A DNA stretch of 13,515 nt from Pseudomonadota bacterium. GTDB taxonomy: Bacteria > Pseudomonadota > Alphaproteobacteria > Rhizobiales > Methylopilaceae. The DNA is taken from NCBI GenBank assembly GCA_023430145.1, contig JAEZCD010000393.1, positions 1 through 13,515 of the forward strand, given 5' to 3'. Positions 1-5,763 of the stretch are shown here, piece after piece; position 1 is the first letter of the stretch, and each line of letters opens with the position of its first letter. Position numbers and translations under genes: made by a program. The notes under the pieces were generated by a model that made no database searches, was not told the DNA's origin, and saw only the letters and a program-made list of their open reading frames with translations.

Positions 1-68
1 GGCGGAGGACCCGGCTTCGCGGCAGCCGAGAGAAGGTCTGGATCCTCCGCCTTCGCGGAGGATGACGA
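1..68. repeat. Dispersed palindromic repeat, copy A (cut by window edge)
   Basis: The right arm is a perfect 9-bp hairpin: ATCCTCCGC (42-50), loop CTTC (51-54), GCGGAGGAT (55-63), followed by GACGA. The window opens with GCGGAGGAC (2-10), the second half of a matching left hairpin whose first half lies outside. A related element is at 10541-10630, where the left hairpin is intact and the right one is degraded. Two-hairpin elements of this type are common between genes in alphaproteobacteria; that parallel is from general knowledge. It lies downstream of the antitoxin gene and may sit at the end of its transcript. Confidence 0.7.
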
Positions 69-138
69 GCGGATGTTCCGCGCGGGACGACGCTCGGCCC
101 GCCGTGCGGCTCTGGCGCGCGGAGGGCGCTGAAAGCGC

Positions 139-432
139 TCAGATAAGCTCCAGGCGGACCTTGCGGCCCACTATCTCGGCGGCGCGCTGGAGCGTGGTCA
201 GCGTGACGTTGCCGTCCTTCGGATCCAGAAGCCGCGCGACTTGGCTGCGGCTCGTCCCCATTCGTTCGGCGAGCCGCTTGCGCGAAAGCTTCTGCTCCTT
301 CATCGCCTGCTCGATCTGCCAGGCCAGCACCTCCTTTATGGCGACCGCCTGGAACCTCTCCAGCGTGCCGTCTTCCGAAAGGAGGTCGTCGAGCGTCGAC
401 AGATCGGATGGGTCGCGCGGTTCCTTGGTCAT
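139..432 (-). CDS. higA: XRE-family antitoxin of a HigBA-like toxin-antitoxin pair
   Basis: This 97-residue protein should bind DNA and neutralise the toxin encoded just upstream. A helix-turn-helix of the XRE/Cro type spans about residues 37-90, with LSRKRLAERMGTSRSQVARL as the helix-turn-helix core and a following segment NVTLTTLQRAAEIVGRKV that is typical of HigA-like antitoxins. The acidic N-terminus (residues 1-35) may contact the toxin. The ATG at 432 is chosen because it lies two bases after the toxin stop codon and has an AAAGG-type ribosome site about 10 bases upstream. The toxin-first gene order is characteristic of the HigBA group. Family membership is clear; the symbol is by analogy. 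Confidence 0.85.
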   Translation of the reverse strand: MTKEPRDPSDLSTLDDLLSEDGTLERFQAVAIKEVLAWQIEQAMKEQKLSRKRLAERMGTSRSQVARLLDPKDGNVTLTTLQRAAEIVGRKVRLELI

Positions 433-434
433 CT

Positions 435-794
435 TCAATCGCCTTTCCGATCGAACTCGCGCTTGCGTCTCGCCGCGAGAGCGAGGTCCGTATCCGGTGT
501 CTTCTGCGTCTTCTTGACGAAGCCGTGCAGCGCCACGATTCGTTCGCCGACGAGGCAGAACAGAACCCTGGCGATGCGATTTCCCGGCAGGTCGCTGCGC
601 ACTTCCCAAAGGCCGGACCCGAGCGGACGGCAAAGCGGCATTCCCACCGGCCAACGGAACTGCACCCGCATGAGGTCTTTGCCGATCGCCTCCCGATCGT
701 CGCGGTCGAGCCCCTTCAGCCAATCGCGAACGACCTCGGAGCCACCCGGCGTTCGATAGAAGACGACGAGGATCTTGCGAGGCGGCTCGCTCAT
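435..794 (-). CDS. higB: RelE/ParE-superfamily toxin (Gp49-like, HigB type)
   Basis: This 119-residue protein belongs to the phage-derived Gp49-like (DUF891) branch of the RelE superfamily, whose studied members are mRNA-cleaving toxins. Family landmarks are the N-terminal IxxVFYRTPGGSE strand, the central RPLGSGLWEVRSDL stretch (57-69), the strand RIARVLFCLVGERIVALHGF (73-92), and KKTQKTP (94-100) followed by a basic C-terminal helix with ALAARRKREF. It is the first gene of a two-gene operon with the XRE antitoxin two bases downstream. The basic residues expected for RNA binding are present and the frame is intact, so it could be active. The pair may stabilise a nearby accessory segment, but nothing else here marks a mobile element. 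Confidence 0.87.
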   Translation of the reverse strand: MSEPPRKILVVFYRTPGGSEVVRDWLKGLDRDDREAIGKDLMRVQFRWPVGMPLCRPLGSGLWEVRSDLPGNRIARVLFCLVGERIVALHGFVKKTQKTPDTDLALAARRKREFDRKGD

Positions 795-816
795 CCCGGC
801 TCACGTGCGCCATGCC

Positions 817-844
817 TCATATCCGGCGCATGACCCATATATGA
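817..844. promoter_or_regulatory. Candidate operator of the toxin-antitoxin operon
   Basis: TCATAT (817-822) and ATATGA (839-844) form an inverted repeat, and the right arm overlaps a perfect 8-bp palindrome CATATATG (836-843). It lies 23-50 bases upstream of the toxin start on the minus strand, in an AT-richer patch than its surroundings. HigA-type antitoxins commonly autoregulate by binding palindromes over their own promoter. The assignment is inferred from position and symmetry only. Confidence 0.35.
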
Positions 845-889
845 TCCAGGCTGTTGTGCAAAGTGGCACCCCGAGCCCGTCGGGCCGCC

Positions 890-1138
890 TCAGGCGGGGG
901 CGTTGAGGATCGCCAGCACGCCGAAGGTGACGAGCACGATCAGCAGGGCGCCGAGGCCGAGCGCGCCCCAGTGCCGCCAGCTATCGGTGGGCGCCTCGGC
1001 TGCGGCGGCCACCTCCTCGAGGCTGATCTCCACCGCAGGCGCCGCCTCGGCGACAGGGGCCGGCCGCTCCTCCGGTCGCGGCGACGCCACGCTCGGCGGA
1101 AGGGCGGCTTCGCCTGCCGGATGACCGGTCACGTCCAT
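890..1138 (-). CDS. Small single-pass membrane protein, unknown function
   Basis: An 82-residue protein not recognised as a named family. Residues 1-55 are rich in Pro, Ala and Glu and are probably disordered. One hydrophobic segment (about 58-78, GALGLGALLIVLVTFGVLAI) precedes a four-residue tail, so it looks tail-anchored or bitopic with most of the chain on one side. The ATG at 1138 is preferred over longer in-frame starts because GGGAGG sits seven bases upstream and the added residues would be low-complexity. It is divergent from the mannose-1-phosphate guanylyltransferase gene, with 163 bases between the starts. A coding role is likely but not certain. Confidence 0.6.
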   Translation of the reverse strand: MDVTGHPAGEAALPPSVASPRPEERPAPVAEAAPAVEISLEEVAAAAEAPTDSWRHWGALGLGALLIVLVTFGVLAILNAPA

Positions 1139-1237
1139 CGGCCCGCCTCCCGCGGATCCGCGAGCTTTCTCGCCTTGTCGCAAATCTAGTGCTGCGCCCA
1201 GGGTCGGTCCAGCGGCACCGGCGCCCCGCGAGCCGCG

Positions 1238-1266
1238 TTGTCTGCCGCGCCCCCCTCCTCTATGGT
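1238..1266 (+). promoter_or_regulatory. Candidate promoter of the GDP-mannose gene
   Basis: TTGTCT (1238-1243) and TATGGT (1261-1266) are separated by exactly 17 bases and each matches four of six consensus positions of a sigma-70 promoter. Transcription would begin about 1273, giving a leader of roughly 29 bases before the ATG at 1302. The spacer is very C-rich. The assignment rests on consensus and position only. Confidence 0.35.
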
Positions 1267-1301
1267 CCGCGCTCTCGAGGCCAGTACAGTCGAGCGCACC
1301 C

Positions 1302-2723
1302 ATGTCCAACCTCATTCAGCCGGTCATCCTGTGCGGTGGCGGCGGTACGCGGCTGTGGCCGCTTTCCCGCCGCGATCATCCCAAGCAGTTCCACGCGCTC
1401 GCCGGCGAGCTGACCATGCTGCAGGCGACCGTGCAGCGGGTCACCGATCCGGCCGTCTTCGCGCGGCCGATCGTCGTCACCAGCGAGGCCTACCGCTTCG
1501 CCGTCGGCGAGCAGCTGCGCGAGATCGGCGTCGAGCCGGCGGTGCTGCTGCTCGAGCCGCAGCCGCGCAACACCGCCCCGGCGATCGCCGTCGCCGCGCT
1601 GCATGCGGTCGAGAAGAACCCGGACGCCATGCTGCTCGTGCTGCCGTCCGACCACGTCATCGGCGACCTCGACGCTTTCCGTGCGGCGACCACGATCGCC
1701 CGGCAGGCGGCCGAGCAAGGCTATTTCGTCACCTTCGGCATGCGGCCGGAGCGGGCCGAGACCGGCTACGGCTACATCGAGACCGGCGAGCCGCTCGACG
1801 GCGTGCCCGGAGCATCACGCGTGGCCGCCTTCGTCGAGAAGCCGGCCCGCGAGAAGGCCGAGGTTTATGGCGCCAGCGGGCGGCACTTCTGGAACTCCGG
1901 CATGTTCCTGTTCCCGGGCAAAGCGCTGATCGAGGAGCTGGCGCGGCTCGAGCCGGATCTGGTCGATGCCTGCCGGCGGGCCGGCGAGGCCGGCCGTGCC
2001 GACCTCGACTTCTGCCGCCTCGGAGCCGCCTTCGCGAGCGCGCCGTCGGTATCGATCGACGTCGCGCTGATGGAGCGCACCGAGCGCGCCGCCGTGGTGC
2101 CGACCGATATCGGCTGGACCGATGTCGGCTCCTGGGCGGCGCTGTGGGAGGTGGCCGAGAAGGACGACAAGATGAACGTCACCTCGGGCGACGTCATCCT
2201 GCGCGACGCCGAGGGCACGCTGGTGCGCTCGGAAGGGCCGCTGGTCGCCGTCGTCGGGCTCGACAATGTCGTCGTCGTCGCCACCGAGGACGCGATCCTC
2301 GTCACGCAGCGCGACCGGGCGCAGGAAGTGAAGGGGGTGGTCGACGCGCTCGTCGCCGCCAACCGGTCGGAGGCCGGAACCCACCGCACCGTCTTCCGCC
2401 CCTGGGGCTACTACCGCTCGCTGCATGTCGGCGAGCGCTTCCAGGTGAAGCGCATCACCGTCCATCCCGGCCAGAAGCTCTCGCTGCAGAAGCATTTCCA
2501 TCGCGCCGAGCACTGGGTGGTGGTGAACGGCACCGCGCTCGTCACCCGCGACGCCGAGGAGATCATGCTGCGCGAGAACGAGTCGATCTTTCTGCCGCTC
2601 GGCTGCGTGCATCGGCTCGAGAATCCCGGCCGCATCCCGCTGAACCTGATCGAGGTGCAGTCCGGCCCCTATCTCGGCGAGGACGACATCGTCCGCTTCG
2701 AGGACGTCTATCGGCGGGCGTGA
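1302..2723 (+). CDS. manC: Mannose-1-phosphate guanylyltransferase / mannose-6-phosphate isomerase (bifunctional)
   Basis: This cytoplasmic enzyme makes GDP-mannose from mannose-1-phosphate and GTP, and its C-terminal half can interconvert fructose-6-phosphate and mannose-6-phosphate. The 473-residue length is standard for the AlgA/CpsB/XanB type. The nucleotidyltransferase signature CGGGGTRLWPLSR is at 11-23, FVEKP at 177-181, and WNSGMFLF at 197-204. A type II isomerase cupin follows: RPWGYY (366-371), QKLSLQKHFHRAEHW (391-405) with likely metal ligands His398, His400 and Glu403, and LPLGCVHRLENPG (431-443). No polysaccharide genes adjoin it, so the sugar nucleotide's destination (exopolysaccharide, lipopolysaccharide or glycan) is not visible here. 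The gene is convergent with metW. Confidence 0.95.
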   Translation: MSNLIQPVILCGGGGTRLWPLSRRDHPKQFHALAGELTMLQATVQRVTDPAVFARPIVVTSEAYRFAVGEQLREIGVEPAVLLLEPQPRNTAPAIAVAALHAVEKNPDAMLLVLPSDHVIGDLDAFRAATTIARQAAEQGYFVTFGMRPERAETGYGYIETGEPLDGVPGASRVAAFVEKPAREKAEVYGASGRHFWNSGMFLFPGKALIEELARLEPDLVDACRRAGEAGRADLDFCRLGAAFASAPSVSIDVALMERTERAAVVPTDIGWTDVGSWAALWEVAEKDDKMNVTSGDVILRDAEGTLVRSEGPLVAVVGLDNVVVVATEDAILVTQRDRAQEVKGVVDALVAANRSEAGTHRTVFRPWGYYRSLHVGERFQVKRITVHPGQKLSLQKHFHRAEHWVVVNGTALVTRDAEEIMLRENESIFLPLGCVHRLENPGRIPLNLIEVQSGPYLGEDDIVRFEDVYRRA

Positions 2724-2775
2724 CCGGGCGAGCCCCTCTGTATCCACACCTCTCCTGAGGGACGGCTCGCCTCGT

Positions 2776-2906
2776 CTCCTCTCCCTGAAAGGGGAGGTCG
2801 AGACGGCGAAGCCGTCCGGGTGGGGGTCCCTTACGATGACGCTGCGGCGAGAAGACCCCCACCGGCTCGCTGCGCGAGTCCGTCTCCCCCTTGCAGGGGG
2901 AGGATG
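2776..2906. repeat. Composite palindromic intergenic element between manC and metW
   Basis: This fills most of the 263-base gap 2724-2986, which holds no gene. From left to right: an imperfect hairpin CCTCTCCC/GGGGAGG (2778-2797), a perfect 6-bp hairpin GACGGC-GAA-GCCGTC (2802-2816), GGTGGGGGTC (2819-2828), its exact inverse GACCCCCACC (2854-2863), a hairpin CTCGC-TGC-GCGAG (2866-2878), and a perfect 7-bp hairpin CTCCCCC/GGGGGAG (2884-2902). The halves mirror each other, so the unit can fold as one long cruciform. Similar elements are scattered between genes in Hyphomicrobiales (general knowledge). Because it separates convergent genes it may terminate transcription from both sides, although there are no U-tracts. 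Confidence 0.7.
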
Positions 2907-2986
2907 GGGGGCGGGCCGAACGGCTGCGACAGACCACGTGGCGGAACCGGGAATACAGTAGGCCAACACCCCGGGGCTCCCATCCT

Positions 2987-3625
2987 CTACCGGCGCAGAA
3001 GAAACACCGCCTGCTCGCCAAAAATGTTGGCGGCCCAGGGGGGTGCGTTGAAGAGATAGCGGCTGCCGTAGGCGTCGAGCGCCACCGCGCGCTCGACCGT
3101 GGCGCCGATCTCGCTGCACAGCGCGGCAAAATCGCGGATCGTGCAGAAGTGGATGTTCTGGGTCGCGTACCAGCTGTCCGGCAGGTTGCGGTTCACCGGC
3201 ATCCGGCCGTTGAACAGGAGCTGGGTGCGCACCTTCCAGTGCCCGAAGTTGGGGAACGAGACGATCGCCCGCCGGCCGATGCGCAGCATCTGCTCGACGA
3301 CCGCGCGCGGACGCGAGGTCGCCTGCACGGTCTGCGACAGGATCACATAGTCGAAGGCGTCGTCCGGATAGGCGACGAGGTCGGTGTCGGCGTCGCCCTG
3401 GATGACCGATAGGCCGTGCGCGACGCAGAGGTTGACGCCGGTCTGCGACAGCTCGATGCCGCGCCCGTCGACGCCGCGCGTCTTGGCGAGGAGGCGCAAC
3501 AGGGCGCCGTCGCCGCAGCCGACATCGAGCACGCGGCTGCCGGGCTCGATCATCTCGGCGACGACGAGGTGGTCGACGCGCGCCTTGTGGGCGCCGTTCT
3601 CGGTGGCGAGGGCTGCAGCGCTCAT
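2987..3625 (-). CDS. metW: Methionine biosynthesis protein MetW
   Basis: This 212-residue protein has a class I methyltransferase fold with the AdoMet-binding motif VLDVGCGDG at 32-40 and an acidic strand end at GIELS (56-60). The DYVILSQTVQ stretch (92-101), SFPNFGHWKVRTQLLFNGRM (123-142) and the conserved LPDSWYATQNIHFCTIRDF block (148-166) are hallmarks of MetW. MetW is encoded next to MetX in many proteobacteria and supports its acyltransferase activity; no methyl-transfer reaction is firmly established. Its start codon overlaps the metX stop in ATGA, so the two are translationally coupled. The length is full and the frame intact. Confidence 0.95.
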   Translation of the reverse strand: MSAAALATENGAHKARVDHLVVAEMIEPGSRVLDVGCGDGALLRLLAKTRGVDGRGIELSQTGVNLCVAHGLSVIQGDADTDLVAYPDDAFDYVILSQTVQATSRPRAVVEQMLRIGRRAIVSFPNFGHWKVRTQLLFNGRMPVNRNLPDSWYATQNIHFCTIRDFAALCSEIGATVERAVALDAYGSRYLFNAPPWAANIFGEQAVFLLRR

Positions 3626-4800
3626 GCCGCCCCCGGCAGGCCGCGCGCCTTGGCGGCGGCGTCGAGGAAGCCGCGCGTGGTCGCGAACAGTTCCGGTTCG
3701 TCGAGCAGGAAGGCGTCGTGGCCCTTGTCGCTTTCGATCTCGACGAAGCTGACATTGGCGGCCGCCGCGTTCAGCGCATGCACGAGGGCGCGGCTATCGG
3801 CGGTCGGGAACAGCCAGTCGCTGGTGAAGGAGACGAGGCAGAAGCGGGTCTTCGTCCCCTGGAAGGCGCGCGCCAGGACGCCGCCATGCTCGGCGGCGAG
3901 GTCGAAATAGTCCATCGCCCGGGTGACGTAGAGGTAGGAGTTGGCGTCGAAGCGCTCGACGAAGCTGGTCCCCTGGTGGCGGAGATAGCTCTCGATCTGG
4001 AAGTCGGCGTCGAAGCCGAAGGTCGGCCGCTCGCGGTCCTGCAGGTTGCGGCCGAATTTTCGCTGCAGGGCGGCTTCCGACAGATAGGTGATGTGCGAGG
4101 CCATGCGGGCGACCGCGAGACCCTTGCGCGGCCGCTTGCCAAAGGCGGCGTAGCGGCCCTCGCACCAGTCCGGATCGGCCATCACCGCCTGCCGGCCGAC
4201 CTCGTGGAAGGCGATGTTTTGGGCCGAATGTTTTGCCGCCGTGGCGATCGGCAGCGCCGAGAACACGCGGTGCGGGTAGGCGGCCGCCCATTGCAGCACC
4301 TGCATGCCGCCCATCGAGCCGCCGGCGACGCAGAACAGGCTCTCGATGCCGAGCCGGTCGAGCAGCATGGCCTGCGCCCGCACCATGTCGCCGATGGTGA
4401 TCACCGGCAGGCTGAGGCCATAGGCCTCGCCGGTGGACGGGTCGATCGAGGACGGCCCGGTAGTGCCCATGCAGCCGCCGACGACGTTGGCGCAGACGAC
4501 GAAGAAGCGGTCGGTGTCGATCGGCTTGCCGGGCCCGATCATGGTCGTCCACCAGCCCGGGCGCCCGGTCACCGGGTTCGGGCTCGCGACATGCTGGTCG
4601 CCGGTCAGCGCGTGGCAGACGAGCACCGCATTGCTGCGGTCGGCATTCAGCGCCCCCCAGGTGCGGTAGGCGATCTCGAGCGGCGCTATGCTGCCGCCCG
4701 AATCGAGCGCCAGCGGCGCGTCCATGCCGAAGCGGAGGATCCGTCCCTCCGACTCGTCGAGCGTGGCCGCCGTCGGCGCCGGCTGCAGATGGAGCGTCAT
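3622..4800 (-). CDS. metX: Homoserine O-acyltransferase MetX
   Basis: This enzyme activates L-homoserine by acyl transfer from acyl-CoA, the committed step towards methionine. The 392-residue alpha/beta-hydrolase shows the nucleophile elbow GGSMGG with Ser162, the acid Asp328 in TSDWLFP and the base His361 in GHDAFLL, a complete triad. Other MetX signatures are YRTWGALN (45-52), CHALTGDQH (62-70) and the CMGTTGPSS loop (110-118). The usual annotation is acetyltransferase, but some proteobacterial MetX enzymes use succinyl-CoA and I cannot separate these by eye. The ATG at 4800 has AAGAG six bases upstream. It heads the metXW operon and is divergent from a phosphatase-like gene across a structured 112-base region. 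Confidence 0.95.
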   Translation of the reverse strand: MTLHLQPAPTAATLDESEGRILRFGMDAPLALDSGGSIAPLEIAYRTWGALNADRSNAVLVCHALTGDQHVASPNPVTGRPGWWTTMIGPGKPIDTDRFFVVCANVVGGCMGTTGPSSIDPSTGEAYGLSLPVITIGDMVRAQAMLLDRLGIESLFCVAGGSMGGMQVLQWAAAYPHRVFSALPIATAAKHSAQNIAFHEVGRQAVMADPDWCEGRYAAFGKRPRKGLAVARMASHITYLSEAALQRKFGRNLQDRERPTFGFDADFQIESYLRHQGTSFVERFDANSYLYVTRAMDYFDLAAEHGGVLARAFQGTKTRFCLVSFTSDWLFPTADSRALVHALNAAAANVSFVEIESDKGHDAFLLDEPELFATTRGFLDAAAKARGLPGAA

Positions 4801-4822
4801 CGTGCGCTCTTCCGGAATGAGT

Positions 4823-4835
4823 TTCGTTTAACGAA
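4823..4835. promoter_or_regulatory. Inverted repeat upstream of metX, possible operator
   Basis: TTCGTT (4823-4828) and AACGAA (4830-4835) are perfect 6-base inverse complements around one central T. The site is 23-35 bases upstream of the metX start, where a promoter or operator would be expected, and it is one of few AT-containing stretches here. Its function is inferred from symmetry and place only. Confidence 0.35.
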
Positions 4836-4861
4836 CGGACCGGGAGGAATAACGGACGCGA

Positions 4862-4889
4862 CCCGGAAGGTCGAGTCCTCCCTTCCGGG
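4862..4889. promoter_or_regulatory. Strong hairpin in the metX/phosphatase divergent region
   Basis: CCCGGAAGG (4862-4870) pairs perfectly with CCTTCCGGG (4881-4889) around a 10-base loop. It lies 24 bases before the phosphatase-like start on the plus strand and 62 bases before metX on the minus strand. It could be part of either leader transcript. It does not match the core of the SAM-II riboswitch that precedes some alphaproteobacterial methionine genes: the GCUAAA-type 3' segment is missing. Confidence 0.4.
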
Positions 4890-4912
4890 CGGCGCGCACG
4901 AAAGAAAGGCCT

Positions 4913-5479
4913 ATGGGAAGCGTATTTTTCATTACCCACCCGGAGGTGGTGATCGATCCGGCCGTGCCGGTGCCGCGCTGGCACCTTTCGGACCGCGGCA
5001 TCGCCCGCATGCGCACGCTCGGGCGCTCACCGGCGCTCGGCGGCGTGGCCTCCATTTGGGCGAGCGGCGAGACCAAGGCGATCGAGGCAGCGGGCATTCT
5101 GGCCGGCGCGCTGATTCTGCCTGTCGCGATCGAGCCGGACCTGCACGAGAACGATCGCAGCGCCACCGGCTACCTGCCGCCGCCCAAGTTCGAGCGCGTC
5201 GCGGATGCCTTTTTCGCCCGCCCGAACGAGAGCGTGCGCGGCTGGGAGCGGGCGGTCGATGCGCAGTCGAGGATCGTCGCCGCCGTGGAGCGCGTGCTGG
5301 CTGCTGCGCCGCCCGGCGATGTGGCGATCGTCGCGCATGGCGGCGTCGGCGCGCTGCTGCTCTGCCGGCTGCTGGACGTGCCGATCGCGCGCGAGCACGA
5401 CCAGCCGGGACAGGGCTCCTTCTTCAGCTTCGAGCGGGCGAGCCGCCGGGTTCTCGAGGGCTGGGCGCCGATCGGGTGA
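4913..5479 (+). CDS. Histidine phosphatase (phosphoglycerate mutase-like) family protein
   Basis: This 188-residue protein has the histidine phosphatase fold but an unusual active site. The canonical RHG motif reads THP (residues 8-10 in FFITHPEV), keeping the putative phospho-acceptor His9. The second-arginine motif SxxxRA reads SGETKA, with Lys55 in place of Arg. An acidic ENDRS (79-83) and the second histidine in VAHGG (His142) are present. Substrate unknown; sugar-phosphate or phospho-protein hydrolysis are possibilities, and a weak or absent activity is also possible. The ATG at 4913 follows an AAAGG ribosome site. It is divergent from metX, and hisC follows on the same strand after a 284-base repeat-filled gap. 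Confidence 0.85.
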   Translation: MGSVFFITHPEVVIDPAVPVPRWHLSDRGIARMRTLGRSPALGGVASIWASGETKAIEAAGILAGALILPVAIEPDLHENDRSATGYLPPPKFERVADAFFARPNESVRGWERAVDAQSRIVAAVERVLAAAPPGDVAIVAHGGVGALLLCRLLDVPIAREHDQPGQGSFFSFERASRRVLEGWAPIG

Positions 5480-5502
5480 GGGGGACGCGCCAGCGCAAAT
5501 TC

Positions 5503-5567
5503 AAACCGACATTTTGCGCGATAGAAACCGACATTCTGCGCGTTGCAATCGCACATTCGAGCATTCC
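5503..5567. repeat. 22-base tandem repeat, possible transposon-end remnant
   Basis: Two units, 5503-5524 and 5525-5546, share AAACCGACATT, then T or C, then TGCGCG. A third, weaker unit starts at 5547 (AATCGCACATTCGAGCATTCC). The perfect 22-base periodicity and AT-leaning composition differ from the flanks. IS21-family insertion sequences carry repeated transposase-binding blocks of this size near their ends, so a relic end is one reading. No transposase gene is present here. Confidence 0.5.
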
Positions 5568-5577
5568 GGCGCTGGTT

Positions 5578-5667
5578 CGTCATTGCGAGCGCAGGCGAAG
5601 CAATCGAGCTTCTCTTGCGGCGCACCAAAGCTGGATTGCTTCGTCGCTGACGCTCCTCGCAATGACG
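5578..5667. repeat. Dispersed inverted repeat (CGTCATTGCGAG family)
   Basis: The outer arms CGTCATTGCGAG (5578-5589) and CTCGCAATGACG (5656-5667) are perfect inverse complements. Inner arms CGAAGCAATC (5596-5605) and GATTGCTTCG (5634-5643) are also perfect, with a 28-base centre. The form CGTCATTGCGAG...GAAGCAATC is a very widespread non-coding repeat in proteobacteria, probably a MITE-like or REP-like element. With the tandem repeat beside it, it explains most of the 284 bases between the phosphatase-like gene and hisC (5480-5763). Confidence 0.8.
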
Positions 5668-5763
5668 GGCAGCACACACACCCCTCGTCGGCGCTCGCCG
5701 GAGGCGCTATACGCAGCCGCGCGTACCGCCCGAAAAAATCCCGTTGCCCGGAAACATCCGTCG

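Noticed and set aside
2884..2902. Classical rho-independent terminator
   Set aside because: The 7-bp GC hairpin has no U-tract on either strand, so it is described as part of a repeat with possible terminator activity only.
1815..3755. A 646-codon open frame on the minus strand opposite manC and through metW
   Set aside because: It is antisense to clear manC motifs and out of frame with metW; its translation is low-complexity and Arg/Ala-rich.
4801..4912. SAM-II riboswitch in front of metX
   Set aside because: A TTAAAC-like stretch on the minus strand hinted at it, but the expected GCUAAA segment and pseudoknot pairing are not seen. Only a covariance-model search could settle it.
5503..5567. 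Start of a CRISPR array
   Set aside because: The units are contiguous 22-mers with no unique spacers between repeats, and there are no cas genes.
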